Shown one piece after another: positions 57,821 to 64,000 of a stretch of 64,000 nt of DNA. Below the pieces are notes generated by a model that was not told where the DNA came from, searched no databases, and saw nothing but the letters and a program-made list of their open reading frames with translations. This DNA comes from Margaritifera margaritifera (Eukaryota; Mollusca; Bivalvia; Unionida; Margaritiferidae). How positions within the stretch are numbered: the first letter of the stretch is position 1; every line of letters starts with the position of its first letter. A program made the translations under genes and the position numbers. The DNA lies in assembly GCA_029931535.1 (NCBI GenBank), contig JAQPZY010001256.1, positions 1,768,001 to 1,832,000 on the forward strand. The letters run 5' to 3'.

Positions 57821-57928
57821 ATGGACACCCAACTACAACTACAACGACTCGCTCTTGGTATGGAAGTATGGGGCCAAGCTGCTGTGCTGACCAATGGAGT
57901 TTGGTATGCCGACCTATCCCCCCACTAA
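57821..57928 (+). CDS. possible 35-aa peptide in a short early transcription unit
   Basis: The first ATG after the promoter at 57641 opens a 35-codon frame. A longer overlapping frame (57775-58062) without an ATG near its start ends inside the tandem stem-loops. Neither resembles a known protein. The unit has a promoter and 3' signals, so transcription is likelier than the exact product; a spliced or non-coding RNA is also possible. The G/C-rich character differs from the neighbouring sequence. Confidence 0.3.
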   Translation: MDTQLQLQRLALGMEVWGQAAVLTNGVWYADLSPH

Positions 57929-58044
57929 CAGCCGACCACATGGAGCAGCAACAAAGCGAGCTACCAAGGGGGCGCTGCGTTAAGGAGAGAGCCAGCATGG
58001 CAGACAGACAGAGCTTCTCTACCGGGGACCACCTGCTGAATAAT

Positions 58045-58080
58045 AGTCCTTCTAAGGGCTAAACAGTCCTTCTAAGGGCT
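58045..58080 (+). terminator. tandem pair of histone-geometry stem-loops
   Basis: AGTCCTTCTAAGGGCT occurs twice (58045-58060 and 58065-58080), separated by AAAC. Each forms a 6-bp stem (one T-G pair) with a TCTA loop, the same size as the stem-loops near the ends, but without ACCCA or a CAAGAAAGA element after it. Confidence 0.55.
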
Positions 58081-58425
58081 ATTTCATTGCCTGAATCAAT
58101 GGGCTTTTCAATTTGGCTTTTTTCGAAAACCCCTTTTGATTATACTCTTTTAAAACTCAAATTTGATCAATTTTGAACCACCGTCTAAAACATATTCTCT
58201 AACTAATTATCTGTGCGTGATACAAAAATGATATGAGTAACTTGTACTCGTTTATTGATATTATTTTTGGACAAATATGTACACTATGTACGCAAAATTA
58301 AAAAAAAAAAATTATTAGGAATTAATTAAACAAAATCTCGAAACTCGATGTATTGTCATAATTGAAGAAATGGCTTACACTTTATTGGTATTAGGGAAAG
58401 CCCGACTTAGTATAACTGGCAGAAT
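58081..58425. other. AT-rich interval without recognised gene
   Basis: Between the tandem stem-loops and the G/C-richer cassette; contains a 10-base A-run and no coding signal. Could be an intron if the two flanking units are spliced together. Confidence 0.5.
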
Positions 58426-58490
58426 TTGGTCATGTATGTACGTTCTTGGCGTTTCGGCTTCCGCCACGCTTCGCGCCTTCGCTTGCTTAG

Positions 58491-58805
58491 TCCGTGCCGC
58501 CTTTTCCACTCCAGACTGACTACTTCAAACAATTCAATAACAACGTGCGCTACAACGCGCACACATATACCTGTAAACATTGTGGTTCTAGTCCTATGTA
58601 CAGGTATATCAACACACCTTACGATTTCGTGCGCTCAATGATCCCTCTCGGGGGTAACCATGCATTGACTGTAGGGTGTGTTAAATGTACTACCTCTCCA
58701 ATAGCGCGCATTCATTTTAACCGCTTCGTGCGGAATCATGCTGCGATGGAGGGGTGTACATCTGTGTCAGGTGTGTTACGAACTGTTAACACACCTGACA
58801 ACTAG
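58491..58805 (+). CDS. Cys-pair (zinc-binding-like) ORF lacking its own start, possibly a 3' exon
   Basis: After a splice-acceptor-like TTGCTTAG ending at 58490, a frame of about 104 codons has no ATG before residue 35. It contains C-x2-C (CKHC) and, 31 residues on, C-x2-C (CVKC), a spacing close to papillomavirus E6/E7-type zinc domains; real homology is unproved. A 14-bp perfect inverted repeat (58765-58778 with 58787-58800) covers the end of the frame. It is not seen in typical Polinton gene sets as I know them. It could be a spliced exon, a broken gene or an insertion. Confidence 0.4.
   Translation, partial: SVPPFPLQTDYFKQFNNNVRYNAHTYTCKHCGSSPMYRYINTPYDFVRSMIPLGGNHALTVGCVKCTTSPIARIHFNRFVRNHAAMEGCTSVSGVLRTVNTPDN
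58765..58800. repeat. 14-bp perfect inverted repeat
   Basis: Arms TGTCAGGTGTGTTA and its exact complement are separated by 8 bases, ending just before the stop codon of the Cys-pair ORF. Confidence 0.9.
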
Positions 58806-58828
58806 AAATGTGTTCAATCACATATTAA

Positions 58829-58912
58829 TCCCCCTAACGGGGGTATATAGTCGTGCATGCCCGAAGGGCGCATACGACTTAAATCTAAGCACAACAACAA
58901 CAGTGTAGTCAT
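58829..58912 (+). promoter_or_regulatory. promoter of the 149-aa-frame gene, with hairpins
   Basis: CCCC-TAAC-GGGG hairpin, then GGTATATAG (58842-58850), an imperfect hairpin (AGTCGT..GCCC GAA GGGC..ACGACT) and CAGTGTAGTCAT at 58901-58912, shared with the promoter at 57641. ATG 58954 follows by about 42 bases. Confidence 0.65.
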
Positions 58913-58953
58913 TCTCGTTGACTCGTCAAGATCTCAACAGTTCCAAAAAGAAG

Positions 58954-59367
58954 ATGGCAGCAACCAAGATTACAAAGCTGAATGAAGCTATGGTAAACAT
59001 TATGAGGGTGAAGAATCATTTGATGGAAACCCAGCCGGAGAGAAAGATGATGACGTTCATTCAAATGGCGCATGATCTAGTAGAAGAGGTCCTGAGAGAA
59101 GAAATACTTCGGGAAAGAACAGAATGGGAGGTGGGACAACGACTACAGCAGCAGCAGCAACAACAAAGACAACAACAACAGCAACAGCAACAACAACTTA
59201 TGCAGTCTAACAAACTACCTGACGGCGAAGTAAGTTGTAAGATTGACTGTGAAGAATTTGCCTTCTCTTTCACCCGAAAGAGACCTGCCTGCCTTAAAGC
59301 TGTGAGACCTATTGCTAAACGTGGCCGCCCTGCTGGAGCTGCTGCTACTTCACCCCTAAGAAGTTAA
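58954..59367 (+). CDS. right-end polyglutamine protein, 137 aa
   Basis: Not recognised. From ATG 58954 it has a helical N-terminus (residues 1-60, Met/Glu/Leu-rich), two Gln runs (about 69-88) encoded by CAA/CAG repeats, then VSCKIDCEEFAFSF and a basic tail (RKRPAC, AKRGRPAG). The GRPAG element resembles an AT-hook core, so DNA binding is possible. It has an early-type start region and a histone-type stem-loop 30 bases after the stop. It sits in mirror position to the 77-aa gene of the left end. Confidence 0.72.
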   Translation: MAATKITKLNEAMVNIMRVKNHLMETQPERKMMTFIQMAHDLVEEVLREEILRERTEWEVGQRLQQQQQQQRQQQQQQQQQLMQSNKLPDGEVSCKIDCEEFAFSFTRKRPACLKAVRPIAKRGRPAGAAATSPLRS

Positions 59368-59397
59368 AAAAAACAACATAACTTCTTAAAACCCAAC

Positions 59398-59437
59398 TGT
59401 CCTTTTAAGGGCCACCCCCAATCTCTAGAAAAGATTA
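59398..59437 (+). terminator. histone-type 3' stem-loop, gene 58954-59367
   Basis: TGTCCTTTTAAGGGCC (59398-59413) folds with five pairs and a TTTA loop; ACCCCC follows, then CTCTAGAAAAGATTA (59423-59437). Same order as the copies at the element's ends. Confidence 0.7.
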
Positions 59438-59856
59438 CTACTCTCATATTGCCATATATAACGTGTTTTATATGTTTGTATGTTTGTATGTTTGTGATAA
59501 CCCACCCAACAAAAAAACCCTTTTCCCCTTGTATGTTTTGCGGCGTGTGTTGAATATAAAAATTTTTTTTTAAAAAAGTAAAAAAAGGGTTTGTGTGGTG
59601 TGTGAAAGTTTAATATAAAAATTTTTAAAAAAGTAAAAAAAATGGATAGTGTGGTGTGTGTAAGTTTGTGTTTGATATTTAAAAAAAAAAAATATAAAAA
59701 ATAAATTGTATGTTTTATGGTGTGTGCTTGGTTTATAAAAAAAAAAAAAAAATATGGATGGTATGGTGTGTGTTTGATTTTTATTAAAAGTAGTTTCTTT
59801 TAGGTCCGCGCTTTTTAGAGTAAGGGGTGATGGAGTGCAAAATCCGCGAAGCCTAG
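59438..59856. other. right subterminal spacer
   Basis: Low-complexity A/T/G sequence with repeated 'gtatgtttgt' and 'tataaaaattttt' units and no gene. It mirrors the left spacer in inverse order. At 59803-59812 a GGTCCGCGCTTTTTAG block resembles the early promoter block but lacks a TATA box. Confidence 0.7.
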
Positions 59857-59858
59857 AA

Positions 59859-59880
59859 TGACGTCAAAAGAATGACGCCA
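59859..59880 (+). promoter_or_regulatory. CRE/ATF-like sites upstream of 60031 gene
   Basis: A perfect palindromic TGACGTCA at 59859-59866 is followed by TGACGCCA at 59873-59880. These lie about 100 bases before the TATA-containing block and could bind host CREB/ATF/AP-1 factors. Confidence 0.6.
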
Positions 59881-59962
59881 GACGCGGGGTAGTGGGGTGA
59901 TTTTTTTTTTGTTTTTGTTGTTTTTTGTTTGTTTTTTTTAGGTGTAAGGGATGTTTTCCTTC

Positions 59963-59988
59963 ACGTCCGCGCTTCTAGTATATTAAAA
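59963..59988 (+). promoter_or_regulatory. early-type promoter: conserved block + TATA
   Basis: ACGTCCGCGCTTCTAG followed by TATATTAAAA. The 16-base block is identical to that of the left-end gene (38884-38910, minus strand). ATG 60031 lies about 45 bases downstream. Confidence 0.75.
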
Positions 59989-60030
59989 CAACACCTTCCC
60001 CGATAGAGCTACCCTCGTTTATTCAAGAGA

Positions 60031-60276
60031 ATGAATAAGACTGAAACAATCAGACAGATTCGGGTTCATCTAGAGGTGGCGTGGCACCTCCTCCAAGACT
60101 TGGAGAAGAAGGAGAAGGAGGAGGGGGAGAAGGAGGAGAAAGAGAAGAATATCCCCATCAAACCCCACCGGATGATCGAGGAGCAGGACACCAATAACGA
60201 GAATTGGGATCCAGAAGCGGACCATCCTCCCTTTATACTAAAAAACTCAAACAAATGTATGAGTTTTAAAACATGA
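60031..60276 (+). CDS. right-end small acidic protein, 81 aa
   Basis: The outermost right gene, reading towards the terminus. It is not recognised. An N-terminal helix (IRVHLEVAWHLLQDLEKK) is followed by a Glu/Lys-rich run and an acidic, proline-containing tail. It mirrors the 197-aa gene of the left end in position, promoter and 3' signal, but the proteins are hardly alike. After the stop come a perfect 8-bp hairpin (60285-60304) and the histone-type stem-loop at 60357. Confidence 0.7.
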   Translation: MNKTETIRQIRVHLEVAWHLLQDLEKKEKEEGEKEEKEKNIPIKPHRMIEEQDTNNENWDPEADHPPFILKNSNKCMSFKT

Positions 60277-60356
60277 AGGGGGAGTTGCCCTGCGTGCAGG
60301 GCAAAGCCTGGGAGGTGCCCACACCTCCTCTAAATGAACTCTTCAACAAATCCAAC

Positions 60357-60391
60357 GGTCCTTATCAGGACCACCCATTTTTCAAGAAAGA
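60357..60391 (+). terminator. histone-type 3' stem-loop with downstream element, gene 60031-60276
   Basis: AACGGTCCTTATCAGGACC with a perfect 6-bp stem (60357-60372) is followed by ACCCATTTTT and CAAGAAAGA (60383-60391). It lies in the TIR, so both outermost genes use the same copy of the signal. Confidence 0.82.
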
Positions 60392-60433
60392 TTAATTATT
60401 TTCCATCATTGCCATGTCCTACACACACGACCC

Positions 60434-60526
60434 CCGTATGTAGTGACGAAGACAACGTCCTCTACTATCAAAACACCCCACCCCAGTTTTGATGGTAGAG
60501 GACGTTGTCTTCGTCACTACATACGG
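60434..60526. repeat. long hairpin inside right TIR
   Basis: Same 41-base-arm palindrome with a G/C-rich 11-base loop as in the left TIR. Confidence 0.93.
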
Positions 60527-60702
60527 TGCGACCCCCGCTATGATAAATTCCCGTACGTACCCATAGAGCCCCTCCCCTCTGTACCTAGGGGGCACTTGAG
60601 ACCCAGGGGGCACTTGAGACCCAAAATGTTAATTTCCCGTATGGGTCTCAAGTGCCTCCCCCTAAAAGTTTGGGTCTCAGTCCCCCCCCCCCCTCTACTA
60701 CT

Positions 60703-60708
60703 GACACA
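60703..60708. repeat. target-site duplication GACACA (right)
   Basis: Directly follows the element terminus (CTACTACT) and matches 37906-37911. Confidence 0.93.
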
Positions 60709-60816
60709 GGTACAATTTTGTGAGAATCCACCGTTTTCACGCGAAAGTCTTGATCTTAACTTTACTTTAAAGCTTTAAAGTTTCTTTTACCACTTGACTG
60801 GAACGATAGATCAGGG

Positions 60817-63112
60817 TCAGTACTTTAATTTCGTGTTTGGTACGAAGTTTTCCTTACTGTTTCTGTAGCCGTAATGTTTAGGTCCACCACTTACAAGACT
60901 CAAAATAGTCTCGTCGTGTTGTTCGTCGGTCCATGCTCCTAAACGTTCGCCTTCGATTCATGGGTGATAGCCTCCAGGGTGATCGATGTCCATGCAACTA
61001 TCGGTATCGAAGAAAAAAACTATGTCTCCTAAAGGTTCCAAGACATAATTCAATTTAAACTATTGTTAGCTGTCGCGTACACCACAACGATGACATTGAC
61101 AAACTCGTGACATGGTGCAAACTCATGTACTTCTTTTTAATTTGCCACAATCAAATCTTCAAGTAAGATTTCTACGTACTTAATGAGTTTTCCTTTATCG
61201 TTGTTGAGATAAAAGTATCGACTTGGATCTGCCAAGTATTCCATCTTTGAATATATTGGACGTTGTGTTAGTTTTCCGTACAAACAATTCAGCATGACTT
61301 GTCTTCGTTCGTTCTGTTCGACGTGCTCCAAAGTGATGCTTTCTAAGGATCGGTACTATTCTTTAAATCGTCTTTATCACATGGAGTCAGACACCAAGAA
61401 GGACAACCGCTAGCGTCTTGCTTCAATTTCAGAGAATGATTGACGTAGCCTGAAAAAAATCCCTTCGCTGTAGGCGTCGTTTTGTTGGTGTTACTCTGTC
61501 GTAGGAAAATGCCAAATTTCGTACACTTTTAACACTTGTTATCCACGATCAAGAGCATGAAACAAGTCGTCACTCACCCACGTTCCTGTCAAAGCGCGTT
61601 CTTGTTCTTCGTGGCAACAAGGTTGGTCTTGATTACACGTTACAGCACACGTACGGCATCAAGGAAACATCAGTTTTCCGTAGCAATGATGAGGTAAAAC
61701 ATGATGGTACAAGGTCGTCGCTGGCAAAACAGGTATGTCAACATTTCAGGGTGACCGGTGGGGCATCAAGCATATATACACACCCAAGAAAAAGAAGGAA
61801 CACACGCCGATGTATTTTTCCTTGAGATTCGTCCACTATGTACAGCAGGCCTGTGGTATTGGTCCGTCCTCCAGACAAAATGTCGCGTGGATCCAAAATT
61901 TCGATGTTCACCACGTCGTTCTCTTCAGCGATGCGCCTAAATTCTGGATTTGTTTTGAAATGTCAATCGTAGTTGTGTTCCCACATTTATATCATTTGGT
62001 ATTCTTGAAGTTTCTAAACTCTGGCGTCGTTGGTATGTTTGGTCGTACAACTATTCTATGGTAGTGGACTGTGATCAAGTATATTTCAGGCCTCGTTGAG
62101 GAAGACAATAAATAAACATCCCTGAAATTCGTACACCATCTGTGGATTTTCTAAATCCAAACCATCCACATAATAACATCCGATCTTCTTTACTCCATTG
62201 CTTTTTTCTAGCATTTTGTATCCTCTTGTTTAGAGTCTCACACACGTAATTTAGTCCAGAGCAAAACTTTGGCTGAATATCGATGACTGACAGCTTGAAT
62301 GGACTGAGGTTGTATGATAGCTAGTGTGTTTCTCGGGCATGAACGTCCTTTCGGTACACTAATTCATGCGATTAGGCAATGGTGAAGCCTCCTTCAAGGA
62401 ATCGATACCTTCGTGATCCATTAATAATTGTCGAAATTTTCCACAACAACGGAGTGAAATGTCTACAACGGATCGACAATATTTCAAAATTTCTTCTTGA
62501 AAATCAAATGGGTCTGAAGAGTGGGTTTGGTACCAGGCGTAGAATGAATCTCGTTTGTTCTGTGTGCATACCGTCAGGGTCGTAATCGTGAACTTCAGGC
62601 AAATACGTGTTGATTGGCTTCAGTACTGAAAAAGTATGCAAAATAGCGTTTAGCCATTTCAGTCATTCCAAACGTTTTAGGCATTCTAGCCAAAGGCATG
62701 ACTAAATAACTCGTGGAATCTTTAAATTGTACGTGTCCCACTTTCATGTAAATGACTTTGACTCCGTTCATAGCGACTGGTGGAAATTCGGTTTCATGGT
62801 CTGAATATTGTTTCAAAAGAAATTTTCCGTCATAGCCTGAGAAACTGTGAACCATGACTGTAGCATATTGTTGACAGTTCCCGTAACGATGGACCTCCTC
62901 TTCGCCCCAAGTGTCGTCGATGGAGTCTAAAATCCATTCGGCAAAATCAGAAAGAGTACTTGAGCCACGAAAAATCTTTTCACGTCCTCCTGGAATCACA
63001 CTACAATTTGGACAGCGATGAAATAAAGGTTCTTGAATGCACTTATTGCAAGCACGATAAGCCACACAAATATTAGGGATGTGGATTCCAGTCTCTTATG
63101 AACATTCAAAGT
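60817..63112 (-). pseudogene. decayed polymerase B of a second, related Polinton
   Basis: On the minus strand from 63112 down to 60817, homology to the polymerase at 41339-45511 is clear through many stops and frame changes. It starts at the exonuclease I region (with Asp changed to Asn and a nearby stop), continues in an open stretch 62595-63065 (Exo II region FSGYDGKFLL and the YLVMPLARMPKTFGM block), then motif B at 61137-61331 (VMLNCLYGKLTQR) and motif C at about 60998-61012 (FDTDS). It ends with GGPKHYGYR-type sequence near 60840. The N-terminal third is absent. It lies outside the TIR and target duplication of the main element. Confidence 0.93.
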
Positions 63113-63127
63113 TAAAAAAAAAAAAAA

Positions 63128-64000
63128 ATCCACACCATGGTGCTTGTTCTGGTCATCATTCGCTACTTACTCGAGTTCGTTGTTATATCTTGGAATGTAA
63201 CATTGATGATCTAACTCTCCGCGTTGGTCACAAAGTCGTCCTGGAATCACACTACAACTCATCATGTGAAACCTATGAACCAGTTTTTAATATTACATCT
63301 TGACGCTATAAATTTCAACCTGGCAGCCTAATGTTAAATTTCCGTTGACGCCAAAGTGTCATTCCCATGTTAAATTCCCGTTATACGCTATATTTTTTCT
63401 ACCTGGTTAACATATTATTCACCCTTGACGCTCCATCTCCTGCCTACACTACTGGTGTGGCTGATGGTCAGTAGGCATAGGTACTGGTCAGTATGTGTAG
63501 GTGTTGTTGAGTGTATGTGGGTCATTGTCAGTAGCAAAGGACTCTGGTCAGTAAATGTAGTGCAGCCTAACCTCCCCGTACTTCTTCAAGTTAGCTCCAC
63601 CATAATTTCTCCTACATTCCCTTGACCATTAATAACAAAAGCGACACTATGGGGGTTACAGCGCTAAGTTCCCAATTGACCCCCAAGTGCAGTTTGGTCC
63701 CCTATACCAAAAGACCTATAATACAATCCTTGTCACTACTACCAGATCTCTTTTTTGGGACACATTAGGGCATCTCCACCCCACCCCTCTTCTACCCCCC
63801 CCCCCAAAAAAAAAGAAAAGATCAATAGAATCAGATATTTTAATGATTTTCTGCTACTTCCATGTTATTTTGATCTCTTTTGGATCTTGGCTTCCTTTTC
63901 GCTTCATTTATCCCCCCCCCCCCGTTTTTTAAAAATAATTATTTAAATCTCTTGTCGTGCTCTTTCAGTTTGCAATGTTTAGCCTCTGTTAGTTTCCTAT
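63128..64000. other. no gene recognised; possible Polinton-terminus debris
   Basis: No coding signal. Around 63328-63382 two 'atgttaaatt-ccgtt' phrases resemble the 'atgttaatttcccgta' text of the main element's TIR, and C-runs follow at about 63797-63808 and 63912-63922. This may be the remains of the terminus of the second Polinton. Confidence 0.4.

Larger units (their letters stand above)
37912..60702. mobile_element. Maverick/Polinton (adintovirus-type) element, 22.8 kb, near complete
   Basis: Terminal inverted repeats begin AGTAGTAGAGGG and are flanked by the 6-base duplication GACACA. Inside are the defining genes: protein-primed DNA polymerase B, retroviral-type integrase, A32/FtsK-like ATPase, adenain-like protease, major capsid protein and a probable penton. 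Morphogenesis genes run left to right from 48831 to 57415; polymerase and accessory genes lie left of them; small early-looking genes sit at both ends. Several genes carry single breaks, so this copy is probably not active as it stands. Confidence 0.97.
60351..60702 (-). repeat. right terminal inverted repeat of the Polinton
   Basis: Matches 37912-38237 in inverse. It is about 26 bases longer mainly because an 18-base unit (GGGGGCACTTGAGACCCA-type) is duplicated near 60590-60625. It contains the 60434-60526 hairpin. Confidence 0.95.

Overview
The window is animal nuclear DNA. Introns with GT..AG boundaries, AT-rich flanks, many minisatellites, Penelope-like, hAT-like and LTR remnants, and a Maverick/Polinton (adintovirus-type) element all point to an invertebrate. 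A mollusc, perhaps a bivalve, is plausible from the style of the repeats, but the sequence does not prove it. No rRNA, tRNA or CRISPR was recognised.

Positions 2527-27271 (minus strand) hold a host urate oxidase (uricase) gene. Six coding exons can be placed exactly: 27041-27271, 25559-25675, 17018-17096, 15016-15202, 11603-11726 and 2527-2622. The last C-terminal residues were not found. Its introns are full of tandem repeats, a dispersed repeat of about 150 bp, a DNA transposon with a 6-bp target duplication, and a 1.86-kb TIR element. Just upstream of exon 1 lies a 2.07-kb hAT-like element with a perfect 8-bp target duplication. Positions 33.2-37.4 kb hold two decayed Penelope-like elements; one is flanked by inverted ~210-bp repeats and split from its left flank by a 1644-bp solo LTR with a 5-bp target duplication.

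Positions 37912-60702 are a nearly complete Maverick/Polinton, bounded by ~330-350 bp terminal inverted repeats starting AG and by the 6-bp target duplication GACACA. It carries the full set for a virus-like element: protein-primed family B DNA polymerase, A32/FtsK-like packaging ATPase, retroviral-type integrase with chromodomain, adenain-like protease, double-jelly-roll major capsid protein, a probable penton-type minor capsid protein, and several basic or membrane-active virion proteins. Accessory genes include two BIR (IAP-like) proteins, a tandem family of F-box-like repeat proteins, a triple zinc-knuckle protein and small genes near both ends. Polymerase, integrase, minor capsid, zinc-knuckle and several accessory frames are each broken by single-base shifts or one in-frame stop, so this copy is decaying or the assembly has small errors.

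The most striking signal is in the 3' regions of the element's terminal genes. A 16-base stem-loop of exactly histone-mRNA geometry (6-bp stem, 4-base loop), followed in the best copies by ACCCA and about 10 bases later by CAAGAAAGA or a close variant, lies 15-80 bases after the stop codons of five genes, with a tandem pair after a sixth transcription unit. The same end genes share an upstream block (ACGTCCGCGCTTCTAG next to a TATA box). I infer an early gene class with histone-like, S-phase-linked 3' end formation. Late genes instead have a TATAAAA box inside the tail of the preceding gene.

Outside the element, 60817-63112 (minus strand) is a second, heavily decayed polymerase from a related Polinton, so this locus has received at least two such elements.
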